A DNA stretch of 64,000 nucleotides from DASSQJ01 sp963773655. Lineage in GTDB: Bacteria > Actinomycetota > Actinomycetes > Actinomycetales > Dermatophilaceae. A program made the position numbers and the translations under genes. The DNA lies in NCBI GenBank assembly GCA_963773655.1, contig CAVZBX010000002.1:62001-126000 (forward strand), written 5' to 3'. The notes below the pieces were generated by a model that was not told the DNA's origin, ran no database searches, and was given only the letters and a program-made list of their open reading frames with translations. Of the stretch, positions 1 to 8,110 are shown piece after piece (positions within the stretch are counted from its first letter, which is position 1; the number at the start of each line of letters is the position of its first letter).

Positions 1-2
1 AG

Positions 3-830
3 GTGGCGGCCATGACGGGCGACGGCGTCAACGACGCGCCGGCGCTGCGGCAGGCCGACATCGGGGTCGCGATGGGCCGGGGCGGTACCGACGTCGCTCG
101 CGGCGCCTCGGCGATGGTGTTGCTCGACGACAACTTCGCCACCATCGTCGCCGCCGTCCGCGAGGGCCGGCGGATCTACGACAACATCCGCCGGTTCGTG
201 AAGTACACCCTGACGAGCAACGCCGGCGAGATCTGGGTGATGTTCCTCGGCCCGCTGCTCGGGCTGCCGCTGCCCCTGCTGCCGCTGCAGATCCTCTGGA
301 TCAACCTCGTCACCGACGGCCTGCCGGGGCTCGCGCTGGCCCGCGAGCAGGCCGAGCCGACCGTGATGAAGCGGCCCCCGCGCCCGCCGGACGAGAGCAT
401 CTTCGCCCACGGCGTGACCTGGCACATCGGCTGGGTGGGCCTGCTCATCGGTGGGGTCTCGCTCGGCGGGATGGCGTGGGCGTGGTCCAGCGGCGCCGAG
501 AACTGGCAGACGGTCGTCTTCACCGTCCTCGTGCTCGCCCAGCTCGGGCACTCGCTCGCGGTGCGCTCCGAGACCCTGCCGTCGTTCGGCCGCCGGTTCG
601 CGACCAACCCGGCGCTGCTCGCGGCCGTCGCGCTCACGGTCGGGCTGCAGCTGGCGGTCGTCTACGTGCCGTGGCTCCAGGGCATCTTCCGCACCGAGGC
701 GCTCACGGCCGGCCAGCTCGCCGTCTGCGTCGCGCTGGCCCTGGTCGTGCCCCTGGCCGTCGAGGTTGAGAAGGCCCTCGTGCGGCGCGGCCTGCTCTAC
801 GGCGAGAGCCCGTCCGTCACGGCGCGGTGA
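3..830 (+). CDS. P-type cation-transporting ATPase, C-terminal part (5' end outside window)
   Basis: The visible 275 residues are the C-terminal part of a P-type ATPase, which pumps cations across the cell membrane using ATP; the start lies before the window. The sequence opens in the conserved hinge of the phosphorylation domain (TGDGVNDAPAL, residues 5-15), whose aspartates bind Mg2+. A multi-pass membrane domain follows, and the motif LQILWINLVTDGLPGLAL (about 95-112) is typical of P2-type pumps of the Ca2+ or undetermined-cation class. About six membrane segments can be counted before a short tail. The ion is not certain from this part. The gene is followed after 55 bp by the 3' end of a convergent marR gene. 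Confidence 0.9.
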   Translation: MAAMTGDGVNDAPALRQADIGVAMGRGGTDVARGASAMVLLDDNFATIVAAVREGRRIYDNIRRFVKYTLTSNAGEIWVMFLGPLLGLPLPLLPLQILWINLVTDGLPGLALAREQAEPTVMKRPPRPPDESIFAHGVTWHIGWVGLLIGGVSLGGMAWAWSSGAENWQTVVFTVLVLAQLGHSLAVRSETLPSFGRRFATNPALLAAVALTVGLQLAVVYVPWLQGIFRTEALTAGQLAVCVALALVVPLAVEVEKALVRRGLLYGESPSVTAR

Positions 831-885
831 CCACGCCGGGAACGAGCCGCTCGGCCCGTGCGGCCGCGCGACGTCTCCCGAGCGC

Positions 886-1431
886 TCAGGGCTGTCCGGT
901 GCCCTCCGGCACCGGTGGGGGGCCCTGGGCAGGTGGCGGGTGCGCGTCGGCGACGGCGTCGGCGAAGGCTGCCAGGCGGGCCGCCAGCGCACCGACGTCT
1001 CCCGCGGGCCAGTCGTGGAGCACGTGGCCGAGGTATGCGGCGCGGAAGCGGCGCGCCCGTTCCTGGAGGGCCAGCCCTGCTCGGGTGAGGTGCAGGTCGG
1101 CGCGCCGGGCGTCGGCGGAGGAGGTGCGGCGCACGACCATCCCGGCTCCCACGGCCCGGTCGACGAGTCGGGACGCGGTGGACGGGGCCACGTCGAGGAG
1201 CTCGGCCACCTCGGCGATGCCGCACCCTCGTGACGGCTCGCGGGAGAGCGCGTCGACGACGAGCACGGTGGACAGCTCGACGTCCTCGCCGAGGTCGGCC
1301 CGCATGCCGTCGTGGGCCCGGGGGGCCGTCCACAGCCGCCGGAGCCGCATCAGCGAGTCGTCGAGCAGCCTGAGGTCCTGCCCGTGCCCGGGGTCGGCGA
1401 GCGGGTCGGAGTCAGGGTTCGTCGGCCTCAT
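886..1431 (-). CDS. MarR family transcriptional regulator
   Basis: A 181-residue winged-helix regulator of the MarR type. The helix-turn-helix lies at about residues 71-91 (GIAEVAELLDVAPSTASRLV) and is followed by a wing with the typical R-R-x(5)-D-x-R pattern (about 101-110); flanking helices would form the dimer. I chose the ATG at 1431: its -10-like TATGCT (1441-1446 on the complement) lies nine bases upstream, so any leader is very short. The gene is divergent from the NAD(P)-binding gene at 1513, and the shared region holds two matching palindromes, so it probably represses itself and that pair. The ligand is unknown. Confidence 0.85.
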   Translation of the reverse strand: MRPTNPDSDPLADPGHGQDLRLLDDSLMRLRRLWTAPRAHDGMRADLGEDVELSTVLVVDALSREPSRGCGIAEVAELLDVAPSTASRLVDRAVGAGMVVRRTSSADARRADLHLTRAGLALQERARRFRAAYLGHVLHDWPAGDVGALAARLAAFADAVADAHPPPAQGPPPVPEGTGQP

Positions 1432-1437
1432 GGTGTG

Positions 1438-1470
1438 TGTAGCATACAGGCAATATATGTGTACGATACA
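1438..1470. promoter_or_regulatory. Paired palindromic operators between divergent marR and NAD(P)-binding genes
   Basis: Two copies of TGTA-N3-TACA occur at 1438-1448 and 1460-1470, with centres 22 bp apart, two turns of the helix. The first contains TATGCT on the complement, a fitting -10 for the marR gene. The second contains TACGAT on the plus strand, a fitting -10 for the gene at 1513. This arrangement suggests autoregulation by the MarR protein; binding itself is inferred. Confidence 0.6.
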
Positions 1471-1512
1471 TACATCAGGGCGACCGGCGCGGTCGCCGAA
1501 GGAGATGACGAC

Positions 1513-2436
1513 ATGGACGCCGACGCCGGCCGCGTGGAGCGCACCGAGGGGGCGGTTCTCGTCACCGGCTCGACGGGCACCATCGGCAGGGAGGTCGTGG
1601 CCGCGCTGCGTGCGACGGGCCGGCGGGTCCGCGCCGCCGACGTCGACACGGCGCGCATCCTCGAGGTCCTCGGGCAGGACGTCGAGCCGGTGCGCCTCGA
1701 CTTCACCGACCCGGCCACCTGGGCGGGGGCGTACGCGGGCATCGAGGTGATGTTCCTGCTGCGGCCGCCGCAGCTGAGCCACGTCCGCCGCGACCTGGCG
1801 CCCTCGCTGGAGGCCGCCAAGCAGGCGGGGGTTCGGCACGTGGTGCTGCTCTCCCTCCAGGGGGCGGAGTCCAACCGCGTCGTCCCGCACGCCCGCATCG
1901 AGCGGTGGCTCCGGGAGTCGGGCCTGGACTGGACGTTCGTGCGGCCGTCCTTCTTCGCCGAGAACCTGACCACCACCCACGTCAGCGACATCCGGGACCG
2001 CGACGAGATCGTCGTCCCGGCCGGGGACGGGCGCACCGCGTTCGTGGCGGCCCGCGACGTCGCGGCGGTGGCGACCGCCGCCCTGCTCGACCCGGCCTCG
2101 CACCGGGGGCGGGCCTGGACCACCACCGGGCCGGAGGCGCTCACCTACGCCGAGGTGGCGGCCGTCCTGTCGGGCGTCCTCGGCCGCACCATCCGCTACC
2201 GCCGGCCGGGTGCGGCTCGCTACGCCCGCCACGCACGCAGCGTGCTCGGCCTGCCGTGGGGCATGGTCGCGGTCACCACCGCCATCTACACCGTGGCCCG
2301 GCTCGGGCGTGCGGGCGGACTGACCGACGACGTGCGGGAGGTCACCGGCCGCGACCCACTCGACTTCAAGACGTGGGCCGGCGGGCACCGCGGCGCCTGG
2401 GCCCGCTCATCCGTCGTCGAAGGAGACCCGACATGA
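1513..2436 (+). CDS. NAD(P)-binding oxidoreductase, NmrA/atypical SDR family
   Basis: A 307-residue Rossmann-fold protein of the NmrA-like atypical short-chain dehydrogenase group. The dinucleotide motif TGSTGTIG is at residues 18-25, and the middle carries the NmrA-like phrase SGLDWTFVRPSFFAENL. Such proteins use or sense NAD(P)H and often act as quinone reductases or redox sensors. The ATG at 1513 has AAGGAG (1499-1504) eight bases upstream. The stop overlaps the next start (ATGA), so the two genes are translationally coupled. Control by the divergent MarR protein is likely. The substrate cannot be read from the sequence. Confidence 0.85.
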   Translation: MDADAGRVERTEGAVLVTGSTGTIGREVVAALRATGRRVRAADVDTARILEVLGQDVEPVRLDFTDPATWAGAYAGIEVMFLLRPPQLSHVRRDLAPSLEAAKQAGVRHVVLLSLQGAESNRVVPHARIERWLRESGLDWTFVRPSFFAENLTTTHVSDIRDRDEIVVPAGDGRTAFVAARDVAAVATAALLDPASHRGRAWTTTGPEALTYAEVAAVLSGVLGRTIRYRRPGAARYARHARSVLGLPWGMVAVTTAIYTVARLGRAGGLTDDVREVTGRDPLDFKTWAGGHRGAWARSSVVEGDPT

Positions 2437-3065
2437 CCACGACCGCCGTCCTCGGCGCCACCGGGCGGACCGGGGTGCTGCTCGTCACCGAGCTGCTGCG
2501 CCGGGGCCACGAGGTGAGGGCCCTCGTCCGCGACCCATCGCGCCCCGGGGCGCTGCCCGACCGCGTGCACGTCGTCACCGGTGTCAGCACCGACCCGCAG
2601 GCCGTCGACCGGCTGCTCGACGGCGCGTCGGCCGTCGTCTCCGCCCTCGGGCCGACGAGCCGGGAGACGACCCTCCACACCCAGACCGCCCGGCTGCTCG
2701 TGGAGTCCATGCCCCGGCACGGGGTGACGAGGTTCGTCGGTGTCAGCGGCGCGGGCATCGACGTGCCGGGAGACCGCAAGGGCGGGCGCGACCGGGCGAT
2801 CTCCTGGCTGGTCAAGCGCGTGGGCGGCGCGGTCGCGGCGGACAAGCAGGACGAGTACGCCGTCTACGCCTCGAGCGGGCTGGACTGGACCCTGGTGCGG
2901 CCGCCCCGCCTCGTCGACGGCCCGCCCACCGGCCGGGTGCAGCACGACGCCCACACCCCCGGCCGCTCGGCCTCGCTGCGACGAGCGGATCTCGCCGTCG
3001 TCGTCGCCGACGTGCTCGACGAGGGCCTCTACCCGCGGCAGGCGCCCTTCGTCAGCCAGGGCTGA
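2433..3065 (+). CDS. NAD(P)H-binding protein, NmrA-like
   Basis: A 210-residue NAD(P)-binding protein with GATGRTG at residues 8-14 and the shared family phrase SGLDWTLVRPPRLVDG near the C-terminus. It resembles the upstream gene product and looks like a second, shorter member of the same superfamily. The start overlaps the upstream stop in ATGA and has AAGGAG (2420-2425) at good spacing, so both are one operon. The pair behind a MarR repressor suggests a stress- or compound-induced reductase unit; the substrate is unknown. Confidence 0.82.
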   Translation: MTTTAVLGATGRTGVLLVTELLRRGHEVRALVRDPSRPGALPDRVHVVTGVSTDPQAVDRLLDGASAVVSALGPTSRETTLHTQTARLLVESMPRHGVTRFVGVSGAGIDVPGDRKGGRDRAISWLVKRVGGAVAADKQDEYAVYASSGLDWTLVRPPRLVDGPPTGRVQHDAHTPGRSASLRRADLAVVVADVLDEGLYPRQAPFVSQG

Positions 3066-3115
3066 GCGCGCGCGGCGCCACCCCGGAGGCCAGCCGCATC
3101 CTCCGTCCGGCTCGG

Positions 3116-4774
3116 CTACGCCGAGGCGAGCGCGACCTCCTTGGCCGCCCGTTCGCCCGACTCGACGGCGCCGTTGAGGAAGCCGTAGTAGTACGAGGAG
3201 GTGTGCTCGCCGGCGAAGTGGAACGGACCCTCCGGCAGCTCGGGGACGCCGAACAGGCCGGTGTACTGCCCCGGCCGGGGGCAGGTGTAGGCGCCCCGTG
3301 ACCACGGGTTGAGGTGCCAGGCGTCGCGCCACGCCAGCCCGTCGTACGCAGCGGCCGTGCCGGGGAAGACCGGGTCGACCCAGTCGAGCACCTGGCCCAC
3401 CTGCTTGCCCGGGGCGGGCCCGAAGGCCTGGCCCGACCAGGCGTCCAGCGTCGCCGAACCCCCCGGGAAGTAGCAGAGGATGCCGGGGGACTCGGGCCCG
3501 ATGGTGCCCTCGCCCGCGGCCGGCTGGTCGACCGTGTCGTCCCAGATGCACTGGAACTGCTCCACCGGCGAGTACGAGACCCCGCCGTAGCCGGCGGCGA
3601 GCCAGGGCCGCCGGCTCAGCTGGAGGTGGATCTTGCCGTTCGACCCCAGCCCGAGCTCGCGGATGGCTCGCTGCTTCAGCGGCGAGAACCCGGCGCCGGA
3701 GAGGTCGACGTCGCGCAGCACCGTGAAGGGCAGGGCGAGGATGGCGCGGTCGACGACGACGTCGACGAGGCGGCGTCCGGTCTGGAAGGTCAGCCGGGCG
3801 CGGCCATCTCCGGTCCGGGTGACGGCCACCAGCACGTGCCCGGTCTCCACGGACCCGGCGGGCAGCGCGGCGGCCATCCGGCTGACGATCTGGTCGTTGC
3901 CGCCGACCACGCCGAAGCGCTCGTCGGCCCCGTTGATCGGGTCCAGGGAGTTCTGCCCGTTCCACCCCAGGAGGTAGACGAGGTTGAGGGCGGACTGCTC
4001 GTCCGGGTCCAGCCCGTACTCGGCGATGGCGTTGCTGCGCATGATCCGGCCGAACCGTCCCGACAGCCCGCCGGGGATGTTCGCGGCGATCCAGTCGTCG
4101 ACCGTCATGGCGTCGAGGGCGAGGCCGGCGTCGGTGCGGGAGAACGCGGTCTGCGGGTAGGGCGCGGCGGCCAGGGCGTCCTTGAAGACCCGCCACACCT
4201 CGCCCCAGTCCTCGTTGGCCTCGTCGTAGGTGTAGGGCGCGCCGTCGACCCAGTAGACGTCGCCGTACGGTGGCTGGTTGCCGCCCCCCACCTCGTAGAG
4301 GCCGAGGCCGAGGCTGTTGACGAGGTTGCGGATGGCGTTGTGGTCGGTGTTGATGAACGCGCCGCCGTGCTCGACGGTGTGGCCGTGGTCGAAGTAGCCC
4401 CGCAGCGTCCAGCACCGTCCGCCGAGCCGGGAGTCGTCCGCCTCGTAGACGGTCGAGCGGATGCCCTTGACCTTCCACAGCCAGTGCGCCGCGCGCAGGC
4501 CCGCGAGCCCGGCCCCGACGACGGCGACCGACGGGGCGCTCTTGCCCCCGGGCGCCGCCGCTGCCGGTGCGGCGCCGAGACCGGTGGCCACGGCACCGGC
4601 TCCCGCGGCCGCGGCTCCGCCGAGCAGCTGCCGTCGGGTGACGCGACGCCGGCGTGGCGGGCCGTCGCAGGCACCCTCGAGCACCTCGTCGACGCCGATG
4701 CCGGTCGCCTCGCTCACCGCGTGCGCCCGGAGGATCCGGCGCACCGCTGTCGTGCCTGTCGTGTGCCCGCGCAT
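3116..4774 (-). CDS. Flavin-containing amine oxidase, Tat-exported
   Basis: A 552-residue FAD-dependent amine oxidase that would oxidise a primary or secondary amine outside the membrane. A twin-arginine signal (TRRQLLGG) followed by an alanine-rich hydrophobic stretch lies after a 45-residue leader, then the FAD-binding VVGAGLAGLRAAHWL and the family's C-terminal phrase FAGEHTSSYYYGFLNGAVESG. I prefer the ATG at 4774, with GGAAGG about eight bases upstream, over an in-frame codon at 4807 that has no ribosome site. The long leader before the Tat motif is unusual for a signal peptide but common in this actinobacterial subgroup as far as I recall. The natural substrate is unknown. Confidence 0.88.
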   Translation of the reverse strand: MRGHTTGTTAVRRILRAHAVSEATGIGVDEVLEGACDGPPRRRRVTRRQLLGGAAAAGAGAVATGLGAAPAAAAPGGKSAPSVAVVGAGLAGLRAAHWLWKVKGIRSTVYEADDSRLGGRCWTLRGYFDHGHTVEHGGAFINTDHNAIRNLVNSLGLGLYEVGGGNQPPYGDVYWVDGAPYTYDEANEDWGEVWRVFKDALAAAPYPQTAFSRTDAGLALDAMTVDDWIAANIPGGLSGRFGRIMRSNAIAEYGLDPDEQSALNLVYLLGWNGQNSLDPINGADERFGVVGGNDQIVSRMAAALPAGSVETGHVLVAVTRTGDGRARLTFQTGRRLVDVVVDRAILALPFTVLRDVDLSGAGFSPLKQRAIRELGLGSNGKIHLQLSRRPWLAAGYGGVSYSPVEQFQCIWDDTVDQPAAGEGTIGPESPGILCYFPGGSATLDAWSGQAFGPAPGKQVGQVLDWVDPVFPGTAAAYDGLAWRDAWHLNPWSRGAYTCPRPGQYTGLFGVPELPEGPFHFAGEHTSSYYYGFLNGAVESGERAAKEVALASA

Positions 4775-4851
4775 GGTGGCCCCTTCCGTCGGAGGTGCTC
4801 GGATCATGGCACCGTCCCACCGGCGGTGTCAGCCCCTCGGGCGGCGGCCGG

Positions 4852-5379
4852 TCAGTGTCCGAGGGCGGCTTTGACGACCACGATGACGACGGCGACCACG
4901 AGCACCGCGCCAGCCGCGAGCAGGCTGGTGGGCCACGAGCGGCCGCGCAGTCGGGCGATGCCCAGACCGGTGAGGGCCGGCAGCGCGGCCAGCACGACCA
5001 GCGAGCCGGTGAGCGCCGCCTCGCCGTCCAGCAGCAGGAACGGCAGGGCCGCCAGCGCCGCCACGGCCAGCCCACCGCCGATCTGGGCGCCGGCCTCCCG
5101 CGCCGCCGACGCGGTGGCGAACCCGCCCTCCACGGTGAGGTGCGCCGCCAGCCGGAACGCGAGCCAGTGGGCCAGGGTCAGCCCGATCGCGCTGCCGAGG
5201 AGCAGCCAGACCACGGCTCCGTCGCTCGGCAGCCGGTCGGTCGGCACGGCGACGAGGACGGCCAGGAGCACCATCGCCATGTACAGCGCGGCGGCGAAGA
5301 ACTCCCGCGCGACGAGGCGTCCCTCGTCGTGCGCGACGACGGCCGATCCGTCGCCCTCGTGATGCGATGTCACTGCCAC
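4852..5379 (-). CDS. Conserved integral membrane protein, function unknown
   Basis: A 175-residue protein with about five hydrophobic segments (roughly residues 27-45, 54-75, 98-115, 122-141 and 152-172). I recognise no family. The GTG start at 5379 sits six bases after GATGAT on the complement, which fits a leaderless transcript. It lies upstream of, and in the same direction as, the amine oxidase with a 77-bp gap, so the two could be co-transcribed. Confidence 0.7.
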   Translation of the reverse strand: MAVTSHHEGDGSAVVAHDEGRLVAREFFAAALYMAMVLLAVLVAVPTDRLPSDGAVVWLLLGSAIGLTLAHWLAFRLAAHLTVEGGFATASAAREAGAQIGGGLAVAALAALPFLLLDGEAALTGSLVVLAALPALTGLGIARLRGRSWPTSLLAAGAVLVVAVVIVVVKAALGH

Positions 5380-5470
5380 CCGGGGATCATCCCACCCGCG
5401 TCCGTCGCCATGCCTGTCGCCGGTGGCCCTGGCCCGCCGGTGAGAGCCGCGCGACTCGAGGGACTCGGCC

Positions 5471-7339
5471 TCAGTGCCCCATGTCCGGCATCGTCGTCGT
5501 CATGGAGGACGGGGTCGGCTCCTGGAGGGGCCAGCCGTTCCAGGGGGAGGTGCTCGAGTAGTTGCGCAGGTCGATGGTGATCGGCTCGGGGTCGTAGTCG
5601 GGCCGGAACAGGATGTCCCCCGAGCGGTGGATACCGGCACACTCCCTGGCACCGTTCAGGCACCTGGCGACGAGCGCGTTCTGCACGCGGTTGTCCCAGG
5701 CGTTGAAGAAGTCACCGTGGAACCCGTAGATGCCGCCGTTCGCCAGGAAGTACTCGGGCCCGCCGCCGAGGTTGACGTACTCCACCTCGATGTTCAGCTC
5801 GGGCAGCGGGACGGGGTGGCTGGTGGGGCAGGCGCCGTTGCCTGCCGCATATGCCATGTGGGACTTGTGGTCGGCGCTGTCCAGGTGCACTCCGTCCCAG
5901 CAGCTGGGGAAGCCGAGGGACACGACCATGGGCGCCGAGCTGCCGCCCGGGCAGGTGAACATGTGCGGGCTCTCCGGCCCACCCCGGCCGCAGGTCCACG
6001 AGACGATGGAGGACGGCTGGTCGGACGTGGCCTTGGCGTTGCCGGCGATCATCCGCAGGCCGGGCGGGAACGGGTAGACCCCGGGGCCCCTGCCGCCACC
6101 CGGGCGGCGGTAGTAGATCTGGCTCAGCTGCTGGGACTCCACCACCGAGGTCGTCCCGTCCGGGTTCTTCTTCATCAGCGAGGGGACCCAGTAGGCGGAG
6201 CGATCGCTCGTCCCCATGTCCCGCCCGCAGCTCGACGTCGAAGCCAGGAGGCTGGCCAGCGTGGTCGCCGCATTCGTCGACCGGTTGCCGAAGAAGGTGT
6301 GGTGGTGCGAGGCGCCGAACTGGCCCGGGAAGACGATGGGGTCGTCCGACGCCTTGTGGTCATCGCTGCACAGCACGTTCCACTGCGCCACGTGGTCGGT
6401 GTAGGTGACCTTGCCCAGGGGGGGCAGGCCCGTCGCCGACGTGGTCGAGGCCGAGCCGGGGAAGCGGAGGAGGTACCACTTGGTGTCGATCACCGACATC
6501 GGGTAGATCCAGCCGCCGTTCCCGCGGCCGCGGTACAGCTTGAGCCGGCCGTCGGGCAACCGGGCCAGGACGTCGCTGTGGCCGTCGCCGCTCCAGTCCC
6601 CGACCCCGAGCAGGCCGTCGAACACCTGCCACCCGGTGCCCACGGTGCGGGTGGTCCCGAACCCGCCGGAGCCGTTGCCCCGGTACAGGCGCAGGTCGCC
6701 GGTGGCGGTGTTGCGGGCCAGGAAGTCCGGCCGGCCGTCCCCGTCGAAGTCACCGGTGGTCATCAGGCCGTCGTAGCGCTGCCAGCCGGTGCCGATGACC
6801 CGTTGCCCCAGGAACCCGCCGGTGCCGTTGCCCCGGTACAGGCGCAGGTCACCGGTGCTCCGCACGATCGCCAGCAGGTCGGTGTTCCCGTCGCCGTCCC
6901 AGTCCCCGGGGGAGAAGATCTGGCTGAAGACCTGCCAGCCGGTGCCGATGCGGTACCACGTGCGGAACCCGCCGGAGCCGTTGCCCGAGTAGAACCACAG
7001 GTCACCGTTGCGCGGGTCGCGGGCGATGACGTCGCTGCCGGCCAGGCCGTCCCAGTCCGGGACCACCCGGGCCTGGTCACGGGTGTTCCAGCCCGAACCG
7101 ATCTTGGTCCGGCTCCCGGCGAAACCACCCGCTCCGTCCCCGCGGTAGAACCACAGGTTCCCGTCCGTGCCCGGCAGCACCACGTCCGCCCTGCCGTCCC
7201 CGTTCCAGTCGGACGCAGCCGTGGCGTCGACCGGGGCCGCGGCCGCCGTCGCAGGTGCGGTGCTGAGCCCGAGCGTTGCCAACACGCTCACCAGCAGGGC
7301 CGCGGCCCACAGCGAGCGGCTTCTGAGGTTCCGATCCAT
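5471..7339 (-). CDS. Secreted FG-GAP/VCBS repeat protein with C-terminal DUF1996 domain
   Basis: A 622-residue exported protein. A signal peptide (basic start, hydrophobic core, AXA site near residue 30) is followed by five repeats of about 47 residues between roughly residues 40 and 285. Each repeat has a calcium-type loop such as DWNGDGRAD or DWDGDGNTD and a phrase like LYRGNGSGGF, the pattern of FG-GAP/VCBS beta-propeller blades. The second half is a DUF1996 domain with the histidine-rich FPGQFGASHHHTFFGNRST and several cysteines. DUF1996 proteins are secreted and poorly understood; a carbohydrate-related role has been suggested for fungal ones. The ATG at 7339 is preceded by GGGAG. It stands alone, and its promoter should lie in the long region upstream. 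Confidence 0.85.
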   Translation of the reverse strand: MDRNLRSRSLWAAALLVSVLATLGLSTAPATAAAAPVDATAASDWNGDGRADVVLPGTDGNLWFYRGDGAGGFAGSRTKIGSGWNTRDQARVVPDWDGLAGSDVIARDPRNGDLWFYSGNGSGGFRTWYRIGTGWQVFSQIFSPGDWDGDGNTDLLAIVRSTGDLRLYRGNGTGGFLGQRVIGTGWQRYDGLMTTGDFDGDGRPDFLARNTATGDLRLYRGNGSGGFGTTRTVGTGWQVFDGLLGVGDWSGDGHSDVLARLPDGRLKLYRGRGNGGWIYPMSVIDTKWYLLRFPGSASTTSATGLPPLGKVTYTDHVAQWNVLCSDDHKASDDPIVFPGQFGASHHHTFFGNRSTNAATTLASLLASTSSCGRDMGTSDRSAYWVPSLMKKNPDGTTSVVESQQLSQIYYRRPGGGRGPGVYPFPPGLRMIAGNAKATSDQPSSIVSWTCGRGGPESPHMFTCPGGSSAPMVVSLGFPSCWDGVHLDSADHKSHMAYAAGNGACPTSHPVPLPELNIEVEYVNLGGGPEYFLANGGIYGFHGDFFNAWDNRVQNALVARCLNGARECAGIHRSGDILFRPDYDPEPITIDLRNYSSTSPWNGWPLQEPTPSSMTTTMPDMGH

Positions 7340-7893
7340 TACGTGCTCCCAGCGCAGTTGCGTGGCTGCGGCGGCGCTCCCGCCGAACGAGCCACCTGTG
7401 GCCATGTGGAGCCGCCCTGCGCTGGCCGGCCACGAGGTAAACGGTGTCCACCGTAACTCCGTTTGCGCGGCCCCGCTGGCGGACGCGCTGCAAGGGGCCC
7501 GAAAGAATTCGGCCCGGCCCCCAAGGTCGCCGCCGTGGCTGTTCTCGCGTCAGCGGACCGAACGACCTCTGAAACCGGCGCTCCTGGCTCACTGCTGCCG
7601 TGGGTGACGGGTGCTCCATGGCGGCCTGACCCGACGCGCCTGCTTTGCTCCCCCCTTGGCCTCGAAGATCTGCCGTGTGGCGTCGTACTGAGTGCTCGCC
7701 GCCGCGTCAGGCGCCGGCCGCGGCGGCGCGGGATGAAGTACTGCCCCTCCCCACCAGCAGCGCGCGCCGCCCGGGCGATCCCCTCGCGATCCAGCTCCAC
7801 CATCGACAACGTCCCCGCCCTTGAGTCCGTCGACGCCCCATGACAGGGATCGACACAATCCTGCGACAGTCGAACGAGAACCTACGGGGACGG
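7340..7893. other. Long intergenic region without a supported gene
   Basis: About 550 bases between the DUF1996 gene and tRNA-Lys. Open frames exist on both strands but show no family likeness, no ribosome site and poor composition. The half nearest 7339 should hold the promoter of the DUF1996 gene; I could not pick a convincing -10/-35 pair. A short decayed gene cannot be excluded. Confidence 0.4.
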
Positions 7894-7966
7894 TGGGCCC
7901 CCCGGGGCTCGAACCCGGAACCTACGGATTAAAAGTCCGCAGCTCTGCCAGTTGAGCTAGAGGCCC
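7894..7966 (-). tRNA. tRNA-Lys (anticodon TTT)
   Basis: On the complement the 73 bases fold into a full cloverleaf: acceptor GGGCCTC with GGGGCCC, a D arm GCTC/GAGC, anticodon loop CTTTTAA with anticodon TTT, and T arm CCGGG-TTCGAGC-CCCGG. The discriminator is A. The genome does not encode the CCA end, since ACCG follows. Confidence 0.95.
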
Positions 7967-8110
7967 TGGTGCGCCCGCCGCCCCCGTCTTGCGGTCGGCG
8001 GGCGCGCAGCCACTGTAGCGAGGCCCCGCCGCGTCTCCTCCCGTAAAGAGGGGTGTGGCGGCCGCCGGTGGGGCCCGCCGCGCCGCCCCGCCTGTGGGAC
8101 GGCTCGAGCG

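Noticed and set aside
3116..4807. Amine oxidase starting at 4807.
   Set aside because: No ribosome site there; ATG 4774 has GGAAGG at good spacing.
2286..5075. Very long open frames opposite or across known genes, as here and at 11454-14852 and 37304-39568.
   Set aside because: They are a by-product of high GC: arginine- and proline-rich, without family likeness, and they oppose well-recognised genes.
7463..7843. Open frames on both strands upstream of the DUF1996 gene.
   Set aside because: No ribosome site or leaderless -10, poor composition and no recognisable domain.
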